Shown here: positions 7,426-15,260 of the stretch, in pieces | Layout: every line of letters starts with the position of its first letter | How positions within the stretch are numbered: the stretch's first letter is position 1 | Assembly (NCBI GenBank): GCA_050633285.1 | Contig: JBOEGG010000010.1 | Coordinates: 1-33,784, forward strand | DNA from: UBA1672 sp050633285 | Lineage (GTDB): Bacteria; Pseudomonadota; Alphaproteobacteria; Micavibrionales; Micavibrionaceae | Direction: 5' to 3' | Length of the DNA stretch: 33,784 bases | Notes under the pieces: model-generated | Told to the model about the DNA's origin: nothing | The model's input: the letters and a program-made list of their open reading frames with translations, nothing else | Databases searched by the model: none | Made by a program: the position numbers and the translations under genes

Positions 7426-8461
7426 CCTTATGACCTTTCCAGAATAAATGTTTAAATGGATCACTTTTACCGTTTATATGACGTGCCACGCATTGTGCTA
7501 AAACGGGAGAAAATAAGAAGCCGTGTCTATATAGGCCGTTACAACGAATGATGTTTTGGTCCTTATGAATTTGCGGTAAATTATCAGGGTATGAGGGCCT
7601 TGCATTTGCTTTCATTTCTATGATTTCTGCATCGCCAAAGCTCCTGTGGATACTATATAGGGCGCTCATTAATTCCATTCCAGATCGTAGCGAAACGTTT
7701 TTATTGTTATTCGTTTCTATAATGGTTGCACCGATCAAAAATATATTATTTTCGCGCGGTACGATATAGAGCGGATAGCGTGGGTGCATTAAACGTAAGG
7801 GGCGTGATAGTGTGAATTCAGGATTGCGGACGATTAGAACTTCGCCTTTTACGCCGCGGATATTTTTATCTTGATCCTGTGCATTCATGCCGCGGCAATC
7901 AATTACCAAATCTGCTTTTTTTGCCTCTTTTCTAATATCAATGGCAATTTGTTCTTTGTTTTGAATTTGTTTTAGAAGCGTTTGCATAACTTTTTGTGGG
8001 TGGAGGTGGGCTTCACGCTTCATGTACAGGCCATTTTTGAATGTCTGTGTCTTTAATGTTGGTTCCAATGTTGTGATATCGTGGCTGCCGATCGTTTGCC
8101 AATCATCATTTTGTGGAAGAATAGATTTGAAACGTTCCAGTAAGTGCCTGTCTTCATCGTGGCTTATGAATAAGCTACCTTGCGCGGAGAATTCAAAATC
8201 GTTCCCTAATGTTTGGCTTATATTATCCCAGAGATTTATGCTTTCATATCCTGCTTGCAGATAAGTTTCAGGCATATGGTCCAGTTCGCTTAATGGTGCG
8301 ATCATGCCACCGGCGATGTAGCTTGCGTTATCGGCGGGGAAGCCGGCAGGGTCATAGAGCGTGATATTTGAATTTGGCACGGATGTTTGTAGGTAATAGG
8401 CGCTCATAATGCCCATAATACCTGCACCTATCACAGAAATTTCGATTGTGTCGTTTTTCAT
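7388..8461 (-). CDS. thiO: FAD-dependent glycine oxidase ThiO
   Basis: Oxidises glycine to the imine (dehydroglycine) that ThiG needs; this is the aerobic route, in place of ThiH. 357 residues. The FAD-binding 'VIGAGIMG' (GxGxxG at residues 12-17) is at the N-terminus, followed by the DAO-family 'AGGMIAP', and near the C-terminus 'ARPSYPDNLPQ' and 'GLYRHGFLFSPVLA', both typical of ThiO. It is the first gene of the operon; the ribosome site 'gaggaaggg' directly follows, and partly overlaps, the closing helix of a TPP riboswitch. No thiC, thiD or thiE is in the window. Confidence 0.93.
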   Translation of the reverse strand: MKNDTIEISVIGAGIMGIMSAYYLQTSVPNSNITLYDPAGFPADNASYIAGGMIAPLSELDHMPETYLQAGYESINLWDNISQTLGNDFEFSAQGSLFISHDEDRHLLERFKSILPQNDDWQTIGSHDITTLEPTLKTQTFKNGLYMKREAHLHPQKVMQTLLKQIQNKEQIAIDIRKEAKKADLVIDCRGMNAQDQDKNIRGVKGEVLIVRNPEFTLSRPLRLMHPRYPLYIVPRENNIFLIGATIIETNNNKNVSLRSGMELMSALYSIHRSFGDAEIIEMKANARPSYPDNLPQIHKDQNIIRCNGLYRHGFLFSPVLAQCVARHINGKSDPFKHLFWKGHKDEHHSKRQRAYA

Positions 8462-8469
8462 TACCCTTC

Positions 8470-8557
8470 CTCACATTCCTACGTCGGTATTAGCCGTTTC
8501 AGGTTCAAAGAGTATGATCTCAGCCTGCTTTATAGTTATGCGGGCACCTCTTGTGAG
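8470..8557 (-). promoter_or_regulatory. TPP riboswitch (thi box) upstream of thiO
   Basis: Read on the minus strand, the leader holds the conserved thi-box blocks in order: 'aggtgcc', 'gctgagat', 'gaacctgaa', and 'ggctaataccgacgtaggaa'. The P1 helix closes perfectly with 'ctcaca' at the 5' side and 'tgtgag' at the 3' side. The last bases of P1 run straight into the thiO ribosome site ('tgtgaggaaggg' then ATG), so ligand binding should hide the site and lower translation; no separate terminator hairpin is seen. It should repress thiOSGF when thiamine diphosphate is plentiful. Confidence 0.95.
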
Positions 8558-8742
8558 TGTTGTATATATATTGAAGCTATTGCGATCCATGACCGAAGTC
8601 AACGGGAAACGCGCTTGTGATATGACTAAACAGCATTCTTTTAAATATTTTACAGATCAGCTCTTGCTTTTGTGTTATCGGGGGGCTATAACTTGCCATC
8701 CATTCGATGGAGGGACGGTTTTTCGTTCTATTTATTAGGTGA

Positions 8743-8791
8743 CGCGGGGTGGAGCAGCCNNTCGTAGGTTCAAATCCTACCCCCGCAACCA
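8743..8791 (+). tRNA. tRNA-fMet (CAT), interrupted by an NN assembly gap
   Basis: The 5' part 'cgcggggtggagcagcc' (C1 unpaired, as in initiator tRNA) and the 3' part, with the T arm, acceptor strand and encoded CCA at 8789-8791, fit initiator tRNA-Met. The D-loop to variable-loop segment, about 30 bases including the anticodon, is replaced by 'nn' at 8760-8761. The gap is therefore an assembly artefact in a real gene of about 77 bases, not a biological deletion. The missing anticodon part can be read from the displaced copy at 18619-18655 ('ctcataacctgaagg'). This gene is the left attachment site of the integrated element. Confidence 0.85.
8762..8783 (+). repeat. attL core (tRNA-fMet T arm)
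   Basis: These 22 bases ('tcgtaggttcaaatcc' and the next six) are identical to 18634-18655. The left copy completes the functional tRNA. The repeat may extend 15 bases further left, into the anticodon loop, but the gap hides this. Confidence 0.85.
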
Positions 8792-8807
8792 ATAAAAACA
8801 ACCACTT

Positions 8808-8833
8808 AGCTGCTTTTAAGCGGCTTTTCTTTT
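8808..8833 (+). terminator. terminator after tRNA-fMet
   Basis: A 7-bp stem (agctgct / agcggct, one G-T pair) with a short T-rich loop is followed by 'tttcttt'. It lies 16 bases after the tRNA, inside the element, so the element brings its own tRNA terminator. Confidence 0.6.
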
Positions 8834-8837
8834 GCCC

Positions 8838-8859
8838 TCATTTCTACCATGTTTCTACT
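8838..8859 (+). repeat. terminal direct repeat of the element, left copy
   Basis: 'tcatttctaccatgtttcta' plus 'ct' matches 18466-18487 at 21 of 22 bases in the same orientation. Each copy itself holds the 7-mer 'tttctac' twice, ten bases apart. The position just inside both element ends suggests arm-type binding sites for the integrase. Confidence 0.7.
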
Positions 8860-8898
8860 GCCAAAGTGTTTCTGCCTTGTGAAAGCATTCTTTTTGAG

Positions 8899-8924
8899 AT
8901 AATTGTAAACAATATCACAATTAT
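8899..8924. promoter_or_regulatory. inverted repeat upstream of the STAND ATPase gene
   Basis: 'ataattgt' (8899-8906) and 'acaattat' (8917-8924) form a perfect 8-base inverted repeat with a 10-base spacer, 44 bases before the ATG of the 1250-residue protein. It has the size of a repressor operator. A candidate -35 (ttgaga, 8894-8899) touches it, but no clear -10 is seen. Confidence 0.4.
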
Positions 8925-8967
8925 TGGTAGTTCATTGTGCATACGTCTCAATTAAACGGGTGGCTTC

Positions 8968-11900
8968 ATGTCGAAAATTAATCAAATAGAGAATGCTCTT
9001 TTAGAATTAGAAGGTGGTAAGTTTCAGAAGGTTTGCAATGCCTATTTTGCAGCTAAAGGTTATGCTGTACATGCTCTGGGCTCGGTGGCAGGAAGCGATA
9101 AGGCTAAAATTGGTACGCCTGATTGTTTTATGACTTCACAAGATGGACGTTTTACATTTGTGGAGTACACAGCTCAACAAAGTGGTGTGTGTGATAAATT
9201 TAAAGGTGACATAGTTAAATGTCTTGATGAAGCAAAAACAGGAGTTCCTCGGGACGATATCGAATTAATTGTGCTTTGCTATAACGCGAGGCAAGTATTG
9301 TCACCTGAAGAGCTTAGGGAACTGTATGGTGCGTGTGAAGGAATTCCTCTTGAAGTATACGGGCTAAGTACTTTAGCGAATAGCTTGTATAATGATCACA
9401 GGAATATAGTTCGTGATGAACTAAACATTACTTTGGATACAGGGCAGATATTTTCACTTGAGGATTTCGTTGAAGAGTATGGGAAAAACAAAGCATCAAC
9501 GCCACTAGATAACCCATTTTTGTACAGAGAAGAGGAGCTTAAAACACTAACAGACGGTTTAGACGAGAAGAATTTAATTTTGTTGTCTGGCGTGGCAGGG
9601 GTCGGAAAAACCAAACTGGCGCTTGAAGCTATCCGAAAATATAGAGAGTCAAGGGGAGGTGATGGGCTGTATATTCATTGCGTTAAGTCTCATGGGCAGC
9701 CATTGTATGAGGATATTAAAGATTATGTATCTAAAGATGGGGAGCATATTGTTCTTGTCGATGATGCTAACCGAATAAGCTCGGTTCAATATATTTTTGA
9801 ACTAGCTCAAAAATCTTCCGACACTAGAAACATAAAGGTAATTGCAACTGTTAGGGATTATGCTCTTAGATCAATAGGTGAAAAAGCAAAAGGAATAGAT
9901 GCGCTTGAAGTTATAATAAAACCTTTTGAAGAGGGGCAAATTGTAGAGCTTCTTAAGGCATCATATGGTGTTACAAATCCAGATTACGTGCGGATAATAT
10001 GGACTGTTTCTCATGGGAACCCACGAATTGCGCTTATGGCTGCGCGGGTGGCTAAGGAGAAGCAGACTCTTGATAGTTTAAGAAACCTAGAAGCAGTATA
10101 TGATGATTACTTCTCAAGCATTAGGGAGGAACTAGAAGGTCTGAATAATCCAAATGTACTTAAAGTTGGTGCTATTATTGCCTTTTTTAGGAGTGTGGAT
10201 ATTGAAAACCAAGAACAAATGGGCTTGGTTACAGGTATTTTTTCTATTTCCCGAGAAAATTTTTCAGAGATTGCCTTTAATCTTCGGGATATGGAGATCG
10301 TTGATGCTTTTGATAGTAAGGTTTTTAAAATATCAGATCAGGTTCTTTCAACCTATCTGTTTTATCTCGCTACATTTAAAAATGAAGTGCTTTCATTCTC
10401 TGATTTGTTAAATAACTTTGCTTTAACCCAAACAGATAAGTTTCGGGATGCGCTGTACCCATGCCTTAATACATTTAATGCAAAGGAAATGGTTGAAAAT
10501 CAAATCGAGACACATGTCGATGTCCTTTGGAACAAACTAGATGAACAGTCTGATCATGATAATTTGGAGATAATGATAAGCTTGTTTGGTTTTATGCGGA
10601 CTACAAAAGTTTTATTGTATATTCGGGATAAGATTGCAGGTGTAAGTGCTGTAACACAAGACATTAGCCAAATTAGCTTTGAAGCAAAATCATCTTCTAA
10701 TAGGGATTTCATTATAAAAACTTTAGGGAATTTTGTCTATGTGGGGGCACCTGATGAAGTTAAGCAAGCCATTGAACTATTGCTTGGTTACGCAGTAAAG
10801 CGATTAGATTTGATAGATAATATATTATATGCACTAACTCATGATTTCGGTATAGGCAGAGACTCTTTTAATCAACAGTATCAAGTCCAAATGGTATTAC
10901 TGGAAGTGCTTGAGGAAAAAATAAATGCGGGTATTGAACCTGAATATTTTTCTAAAATTTTGTCAGTAATAGCTTTTAGTTTTTTGAAAACGAAGCATGT
11001 TTTTGTAGAGAGTAATTCTGCAAGGAGTATGAACTATTGTACAGTAAGTTTACTGTTTGATGATGCTTTGAAAGCTTTTCGAGAGGTTCTGTGGAGGTGC
11101 ATTTCTTTGACTTCAGAGTACGCGTCTCCATCTGATGTTTTTTCTGCGTATCTTGATGTTATGTGCGATATTGAAGAAAAAGAGGTTGTCGAATATGATG
11201 CGCCCATTTTGTTGGGTACTTATTTAGGGAAACTTAGCTCACCTTCCTTCAATGATATAAGGGTTGTGCGTGAGTTGTTTGATAGGCTTGGTACTTTGGA
11301 TATTCCTTGTGACCAAGATGCTTTGGAGGAATTTAAGTCTGCTGCTTATGATCTTTGGAAGTTGTTTTCTGATGATGTAGACCTTATTTCTGAGCTCGGG
11401 TATAAGGAGTTTCAGATTGTACAAAAAGAAAATATAAAACTGTATGTTAAGGAGCATAAAGCAGAGTCTCCAAACGAGTTTTTTGATGATTTAAAAGCAA
11501 TAGACGTTGCCTTAACAAAGGAGGATTATGCTTGGAAACATTCGAACGGGCTTAATTTATTGTACGAAGGGCTTTATGAGGATGACCCTGATTATTTTTT
11601 GAGATTATTAGATGTGCACTTCGATAAACGTGATTTTGGGAGATTGGAAAAAAACCGAATCCTACTATGTTTGTTTGAGTCATTAGATGTAGCGGAGGTT
11701 TTTAGCTTAATAGAAGGCTGTAACCTTTCTGATGAAACGCTTTGGTTACTATCAGCTTTTCATGCTCTACCTGAGGATAAATGTATAGAAGAACATGTCG
11801 ATAAAATTATTTCATTGTATGCTCGAGAAGACATGGTGAAATATAATTTTGGGCTAAACTATTTGCTGAAGTTTAAGGTGTACCGGAGCTCTATTGTTGA

Positions 11901-12720
11901 AGATGTTGTTGAACTTATTCTTGAGAAGGAAGGGGACAATGTTTTCTGTCAAAGATCTCTTTCTTCATTATTTGGTTATGGCACAACTAAAGAGGATTTG
12001 TTGGATGGTTCTTTTGTTCAAAAGTTTGATTTGTTGAAAAGAGCATATTTTGCGCAGTTGGAATGTTCTGCAGGCGGTCTAATAAACCACGATGCTGATG
12101 ATTTGATAATGTTCATAGATCGTGATCCAGATTTTTTATTAGCGTGTGTAGATTATATTTTTAAAAAAGAACGTAAGCCTTCGTATCATAATGATTCTAC
12201 TAACTACACTTTTCTTTGGGAAATGGATAATTATCAGGAGCTAATGGAAGGGGTTTTTGATCATGTTTATGCAATTAAAGCCCCTGAGTATGGGGACCCA
12301 TATATTAATGTGTTTTTTCAAAAAGTTGCAGTAGAGAATACAAAGGTACAGCAGAGACAGACTGCTTTTGTTGATTATTTATTAGAAAAGCATGCTGAGG
12401 ATGGAGACAGAATACGATACATCTTCCATATGTCTGACGGGTTTGGTAATGAGCGACGACTGCACCATATCAAATCTTTATTACGTGTGACCTCTGACGT
12501 AAGCTTGTTTAAAGAAATTAATTTTATTCCTAATCAGAGCGGTTGGTCAGGAAGCCAAATTCCTAGTCTTCAAGCGGAAAACGCTTTTTTGGATAGGGTG
12601 CTTTCGCAGTTAAGAGGCATTGATTTTTTAGAGCATAAAGCTCACGTAGAAGAACTGTTAGTAGCCCAAAGAGGACGAATTTCATTTGCAGAAAAATGGG
12701 AGTTTTTACATAGTGAGTAG
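8968..12720 (+). CDS. STAND-type P-loop ATPase with nuclease-like N-terminus; candidate defence protein
   Basis: 1250 residues. Residues 15-110 look like a restriction-endonuclease fold: 'FQKVCNAYFAAKGYAV', then 'GTPDCF' (D52) and 'FTFVEYT' (E66-x-T68), a PD-(D/E)xK arrangement whose Lys is replaced. Residues 180-370 form an NTPase: Walker A 'GVAGVGKT' (K214), Walker B 'IVLVDD' (265-266), 'VIATVRDYA', and 'SHGNPRIALMAAR', whose Gly-x-Pro is the mark of STAND NTPases. The remaining 880 residues look helical, probably a repeat sensor domain, with no family I can name. This order (effector, STAND switch, long sensor) is that of Avs-like antiphage proteins. It is plus-strand cargo in an element whose core genes are all on the minus strand. 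A 21-base gap leads to a small membrane protein gene, so the two are probably one operon. The defence role is inferred, not shown. Confidence 0.8.
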   Translation: MSKINQIENALLELEGGKFQKVCNAYFAAKGYAVHALGSVAGSDKAKIGTPDCFMTSQDGRFTFVEYTAQQSGVCDKFKGDIVKCLDEAKTGVPRDDIELIVLCYNARQVLSPEELRELYGACEGIPLEVYGLSTLANSLYNDHRNIVRDELNITLDTGQIFSLEDFVEEYGKNKASTPLDNPFLYREEELKTLTDGLDEKNLILLSGVAGVGKTKLALEAIRKYRESRGGDGLYIHCVKSHGQPLYEDIKDYVSKDGEHIVLVDDANRISSVQYIFELAQKSSDTRNIKVIATVRDYALRSIGEKAKGIDALEVIIKPFEEGQIVELLKASYGVTNPDYVRIIWTVSHGNPRIALMAARVAKEKQTLDSLRNLEAVYDDYFSSIREELEGLNNPNVLKVGAIIAFFRSVDIENQEQMGLVTGIFSISRENFSEIAFNLRDMEIVDAFDSKVFKISDQVLSTYLFYLATFKNEVLSFSDLLNNFALTQTDKFRDALYPCLNTFNAKEMVENQIETHVDVLWNKLDEQSDHDNLEIMISLFGFMRTTKVLLYIRDKIAGVSAVTQDISQISFEAKSSSNRDFIIKTLGNFVYVGAPDEVKQAIELLLGYAVKRLDLIDNILYALTHDFGIGRDSFNQQYQVQMVLLEVLEEKINAGIEPEYFSKILSVIAFSFLKTKHVFVESNSARSMNYCTVSLLFDDALKAFREVLWRCISLTSEYASPSDVFSAYLDVMCDIEEKEVVEYDAPILLGTYLGKLSSPSFNDIRVVRELFDRLGTLDIPCDQDALEEFKSAAYDLWKLFSDDVDLISELGYKEFQIVQKENIKLYVKEHKAESPNEFFDDLKAIDVALTKEDYAWKHSNGLNLLYEGLYEDDPDYFLRLLDVHFDKRDFGRLEKNRILLCLFESLDVAEVFSLIEGCNLSDETLWLLSAFHALPEDKCIEEHVDKIISLYAREDMVKYNFGLNYLLKFKVYRSSIVEDVVELILEKEGDNVFCQRSLSSLFGYGTTKEDLLDGSFVQKFDLLKRAYFAQLECSAGGLINHDADDLIMFIDRDPDFLLACVDYIFKKERKPSYHNDSTNYTFLWEMDNYQELMEGVFDHVYAIKAPEYGDPYINVFFQKVAVENTKVQQRQTAFVDYLLEKHAEDGDRIRYIFHMSDGFGNERRLHHIKSLLRVTSDVSLFKEINFIPNQSGWSGSQIPSLQAENAFLDRVLSQLRGIDFLEHKAHVEELLVAQRGRISFAEKWEFLHSE

Positions 12721-12741
12721 TATGAGGTGGAGTGAATAATT

Positions 12742-13362
12742 ATGCCGGAGAGTGCTAGGGATGCTCACGGGCATTTTGTTATACAGAGACGTAATTTGAT
12801 TTTAATTAGTATTTTTGCAATCTTTTATAAAGTTGGAAAGTTAGAGGTTAAAGAAATAAAGTTTTTTGGAAACTACACGGATATTGGAGATCCTGCAGTT
12901 GTTACGCTCGCTTTGTATTCTATATACTTTTATTTCCTGTGGCGGTATTATACGGCTGCTAGAGGGGTTTCTGCTTGGGCTGAATTTGTACAGTCTGGTC
13001 GCATATGGGTCGATACTAAATGCCAAGGAATAGCTAAACATAAGTGGCTTGAGGGCTATGATTCTATTAATTCTGGCGTTTTTATAAGGGGTAGGACTTG
13101 GTTCTCGCTTGATGTAGAAGGAGATGTTAATGAGAAGAAAGGTGCTTTTGATACAAGCTCAAAAACTTCTTTTGGCCCTGTTCAAGAACAAATGACTTTT
13201 TCTGCTGAAATATGGCATTGGAGAGTGTGGTCATATATTCATGCGATTATAACTCGTGCTGCTTTTTCTGATTATGTTTTTCCATACATATTAGCGAGTA
13301 TAGCTCTTTTAGAATTGCTTGATTTTAAATTTATTATGCACTTAACACTTTTGTTTAAATAA
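12742..13362 (+). CDS. small membrane protein, partner of the STAND ATPase gene
   Basis: 206 residues. Membrane segments are likely at about 53-71 ('VVTLALYSIYFYFLW') and 178-196 ('YVFPYILASIALLELL'), with a weaker one near 18-30. The 105-residue loop between the two strong segments is polar and Trp-rich ('RIWVDTK', 'GRTWFSLD', 'IWHWRVWSY'). I recognise no family. It follows the ATPase gene by 21 bases in the same direction with 'aggtggag' upstream of ATG. It may be a membrane effector or anchor of the same system; this rests on position only. Confidence 0.72.
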   Translation: MPESARDAHGHFVIQRRNLILISIFAIFYKVGKLEVKEIKFFGNYTDIGDPAVVTLALYSIYFYFLWRYYTAARGVSAWAEFVQSGRIWVDTKCQGIAKHKWLEGYDSINSGVFIRGRTWFSLDVEGDVNEKKGAFDTSSKTSFGPVQEQMTFSAEIWHWRVWSYIHAIITRAAFSDYVFPYILASIALLELLDFKFIMHLTLLFK

Positions 13363-13364
13363 TT

Positions 13365-13868
13365 CTATTTGTTCTTAAAGTCTCTTTTAAATGCTTCGCC
13401 TATAGGCTTTTTATGCGGTGTTGATTTTCTGTGTTTGGAAATGATGCGGGATACTGTTACAGGGTGGATGTGTAATCGCTTTGCTATAGTTACGTTTGTA
13501 AGCCCAAGAGAATGTAAATCCATAATTAATTTGTTTCGTTGTGCGACTGAGTTTTGATCTTTATTACTTAAGAAATTGTCCCAATGTTTTTTGATTGTCA
13601 CTATGGGTGCATCACTTATTTTTGCAGTTTCTGCTATAGCTTCCTCAAGAGAACATCCGCGCCGCAATTTTTTTATCACGGTTGTAGGAGTATTCTTTAG
13701 GTATTGAATTTGTCGATCAATCTCGACACCCCGATCGATCTTTAATTGTTTTTTACGGGCGAGGGCTAAAATAATTTCGGCCTGTCGTTCCATATATTCA
13801 GCCATGCGAAATAAAGCAGATGGGTCTAAGTCGCATAGGGCTGGGTCAATCTTATAGGAATCTGTCAT
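13365..13868 (-). CDS. helix-turn-helix protein, probable regulator of the element
   Basis: 167 residues. The C-terminal part, about residues 112-148, has a clear helix-turn-helix of the Hin/transposase type ('LGLTNVTIAKRLHIHPVTVS') followed by a basic tail. The N-terminal half is helical and charged. It stops two bases from the convergent membrane-protein gene. Its start abuts the array of 'ctataagggg' repeats, which therefore cover its upstream region; it could bind them to control itself or replication. It is the last gene of the minus-strand cluster. Function inferred from fold and position. Confidence 0.7.
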   Translation of the reverse strand: MTDSYKIDPALCDLDPSALFRMAEYMERQAEIILALARKKQLKIDRGVEIDRQIQYLKNTPTTVIKKLRRGCSLEEAIAETAKISDAPIVTIKKHWDNFLSNKDQNSVAQRNKLIMDLHSLGLTNVTIAKRLHIHPVTVSRIISKHRKSTPHKKPIGEAFKRDFKNK

Positions 13869-13922
13869 GTGTTCTCCTTATATGTTTGTAGGGACAGGGG
13901 TGTATTGTTTATTAGAAACCTT

Positions 13923-14006
13923 CTTATAGGGTGTTCTCTTATAGCGTTTTTTATCTATAGTTTTCCTATAAGGGGAATTCCCTATAAGGGGTTTTGCTAT
14001 AAGGGG
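13923..14006. repeat. iteron-like array of ctataagggg repeats
   Basis: Three direct copies of 'cctataagggg' or 'gctataagggg' start at 13965, 13981 and 13996 (spacing 16 and 15 bases). Two inverted copies ('cttatagg', 'cttatagc') start at 13923 and 13938, and a half copy 'ctatag' is at 13955. A further inverted copy is at 14059-14067 and a half copy at about 14075, both inside the end of the replication-like gene. This is the intergenic stretch 13869-14031, which holds no gene. The pattern fits initiator or repressor binding sites. Confidence 0.7.
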
Positions 14007-14031
14007 ATGGTTGTAGTGATTTACGTTGCTT

Positions 14032-14994
14032 TTATAATATTTTTTCATGGGCGCCCTCCTTATAGGGCTGATGGACTATAGAGACGTTTGGCAATACTTG
14101 AGCGACTTCGTTGCTATACTCATTCTCTATACGTTGTACGTGTATTTTTTTAGGAACACAGAGTTTTCCATTTCCATCGTGCCAGCATTCACGAAACCAT
14201 GATTTGAACACGTCTTCACCAACTATACGTTCTATCTGTTTGTGCCATGCTTGAATTGGATTTGTAGGGCTTGCCATTTGTTTGTTCTGCAAAGCATTAC
14301 TTTGTTTCAGTGTATTAGATGTTTCCTTTATAGAACCGTCTCGTAGTCCCTTGCGTATCCACCCTTTGAATTTGGATATAGGATTACCATGAGGGAAGTT
14401 GTTATCTCCATCCCACCTTTCCCAACATGCTTTGGCCTGTGATGTAATGAACTCTTCTGCAAAATTTCCAATTTCTTGAAAAGAATGAGCCTCTATTGCC
14501 TCCTTAACTAATTCTAAAAAATCTTCGCGTATGCGCGTATTTTTTTGTTTTTCTTTCTGTAGTGTTTTCTTTGGGCAATCTAGTTTAGTTGCTCCGGGGC
14601 AATCTTTAGAAGTTGCGGGGAGGCAATCTAACTTAGTTGCAGGGGGGCAATCCAATTGGGTTGCGGGGTAAGTAAAAGGGGAGCTGTCATGGATAAGTGT
14701 GTAGGTGTTAAAAGCATTATCGCCGTAGGAGTTAGGATTTATTGTTCTTTTGATGTAGCCTGCTTGCATTAGTTTTTTGACTTGGTTTTGTACGGCTTGG
14801 CGGCTTATGCCGCTCTTCCTTCCAATTTCTGCTATTGAACGCTCTAATTGCCCGTTGATATCAGCGTAGCGCACGAACAATGCCAACAATAGCTTCGTGG
14901 CATTTTGTAAACGTGTGTCAAAATATGCTTTTTCAATGAGGTGCATATTTTTCACGTACCCGTAGGGTTCAATTTTTGTCTCGTGCTTATTCAT
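14032..14994 (-). CDS. replication-initiator-like protein: winged helix plus DnaA N-terminal-like domain
   Basis: 320 residues. About residues 25-90 form a winged helix-turn-helix ('SIAEIGRKSGISRQAVQNQV', 'LMQAGYIKRT'), as in plasmid and phage replication proteins. Residues 109-140 are four tandem copies of an 8-residue unit, consensus 'PPATKLDC', encoded by 24-base repeats at 14575-14670. Residues 246-310 ('IQAWHKQIERIVGEDVFKSW', then 'LCVPKKIHVQRIENEYS') resemble the N-terminal domain of DnaA, which recruits the helicase. The iteron-like array lies just after its stop and overlaps its end. Six bases separate it from the excisionase gene. It may let the excised element replicate. The domain reading is by eye. 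Confidence 0.72.
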   Translation of the reverse strand: MNKHETKIEPYGYVKNMHLIEKAYFDTRLQNATKLLLALFVRYADINGQLERSIAEIGRKSGISRQAVQNQVKKLMQAGYIKRTINPNSYGDNAFNTYTLIHDSSPFTYPATQLDCPPATKLDCLPATSKDCPGATKLDCPKKTLQKEKQKNTRIREDFLELVKEAIEAHSFQEIGNFAEEFITSQAKACWERWDGDNNFPHGNPISKFKGWIRKGLRDGSIKETSNTLKQSNALQNKQMASPTNPIQAWHKQIERIVGEDVFKSWFRECWHDGNGKLCVPKKIHVQRIENEYSNEVAQVLPNVSIVHQPYKEGAHEKIL

Positions 14995-15000
14995 GTATGC

Positions 15001-15195
15001 TTACTGAACTGTACGTTCTTGGATGAATGCTTCTATGTCTGTGCTTTTGTAGCGCACGAGGTGGCCAATTTTAGTGTAGGGGAGATTATAGCGTTTTGTT
15101 GCTCGCCAAACATTTAGTGTTTCGACACTCACGCCAAGTATATTGGATACTTGTTGAGGGGTGAGTAGGTTGGATATTGATGCTTGCTCGGTCAT
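15001..15195 (-). CDS. AlpA/MerR-type excisionase or regulator
   Basis: 64 residues, almost wholly one MerR-like winged helix: 'LLTPQQVSNILGVSVETLNV' then 'WRATKRYNLPYTKIGHLVRY' and 'DIEAFIQ'. This is the usual form of excisionases and AlpA activators that accompany P4-type integrases. It lies in the integrase cluster between the unknown 294-residue gene (65-base gap) and the replication-like gene (6-base gap). Confidence 0.85.
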   Translation of the reverse strand: MTEQASISNLLTPQQVSNILGVSVETLNVWRATKRYNLPYTKIGHLVRYKSTDIEAFIQERTVQ

Positions 15196-15260
15196 GTGCG
15201 TTACCTCTCGAAGTTTTATATTAACCTTGAAAAGTTTGTCACAATCTAAGATGTATTCAA

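Noticed and set aside
8577..8801. Reading frames that run through the NN gap and the tRNA on either strand
   Set aside because: They overlap the tRNA and a gap of unknown true length and resemble no protein.
14032..14994. Reading the 24-base tandem repeats at 14575-14670 as a CRISPR array
   Set aside because: The units are adjacent with no spacers and stay in frame in a good coding gene; no cas genes are near.
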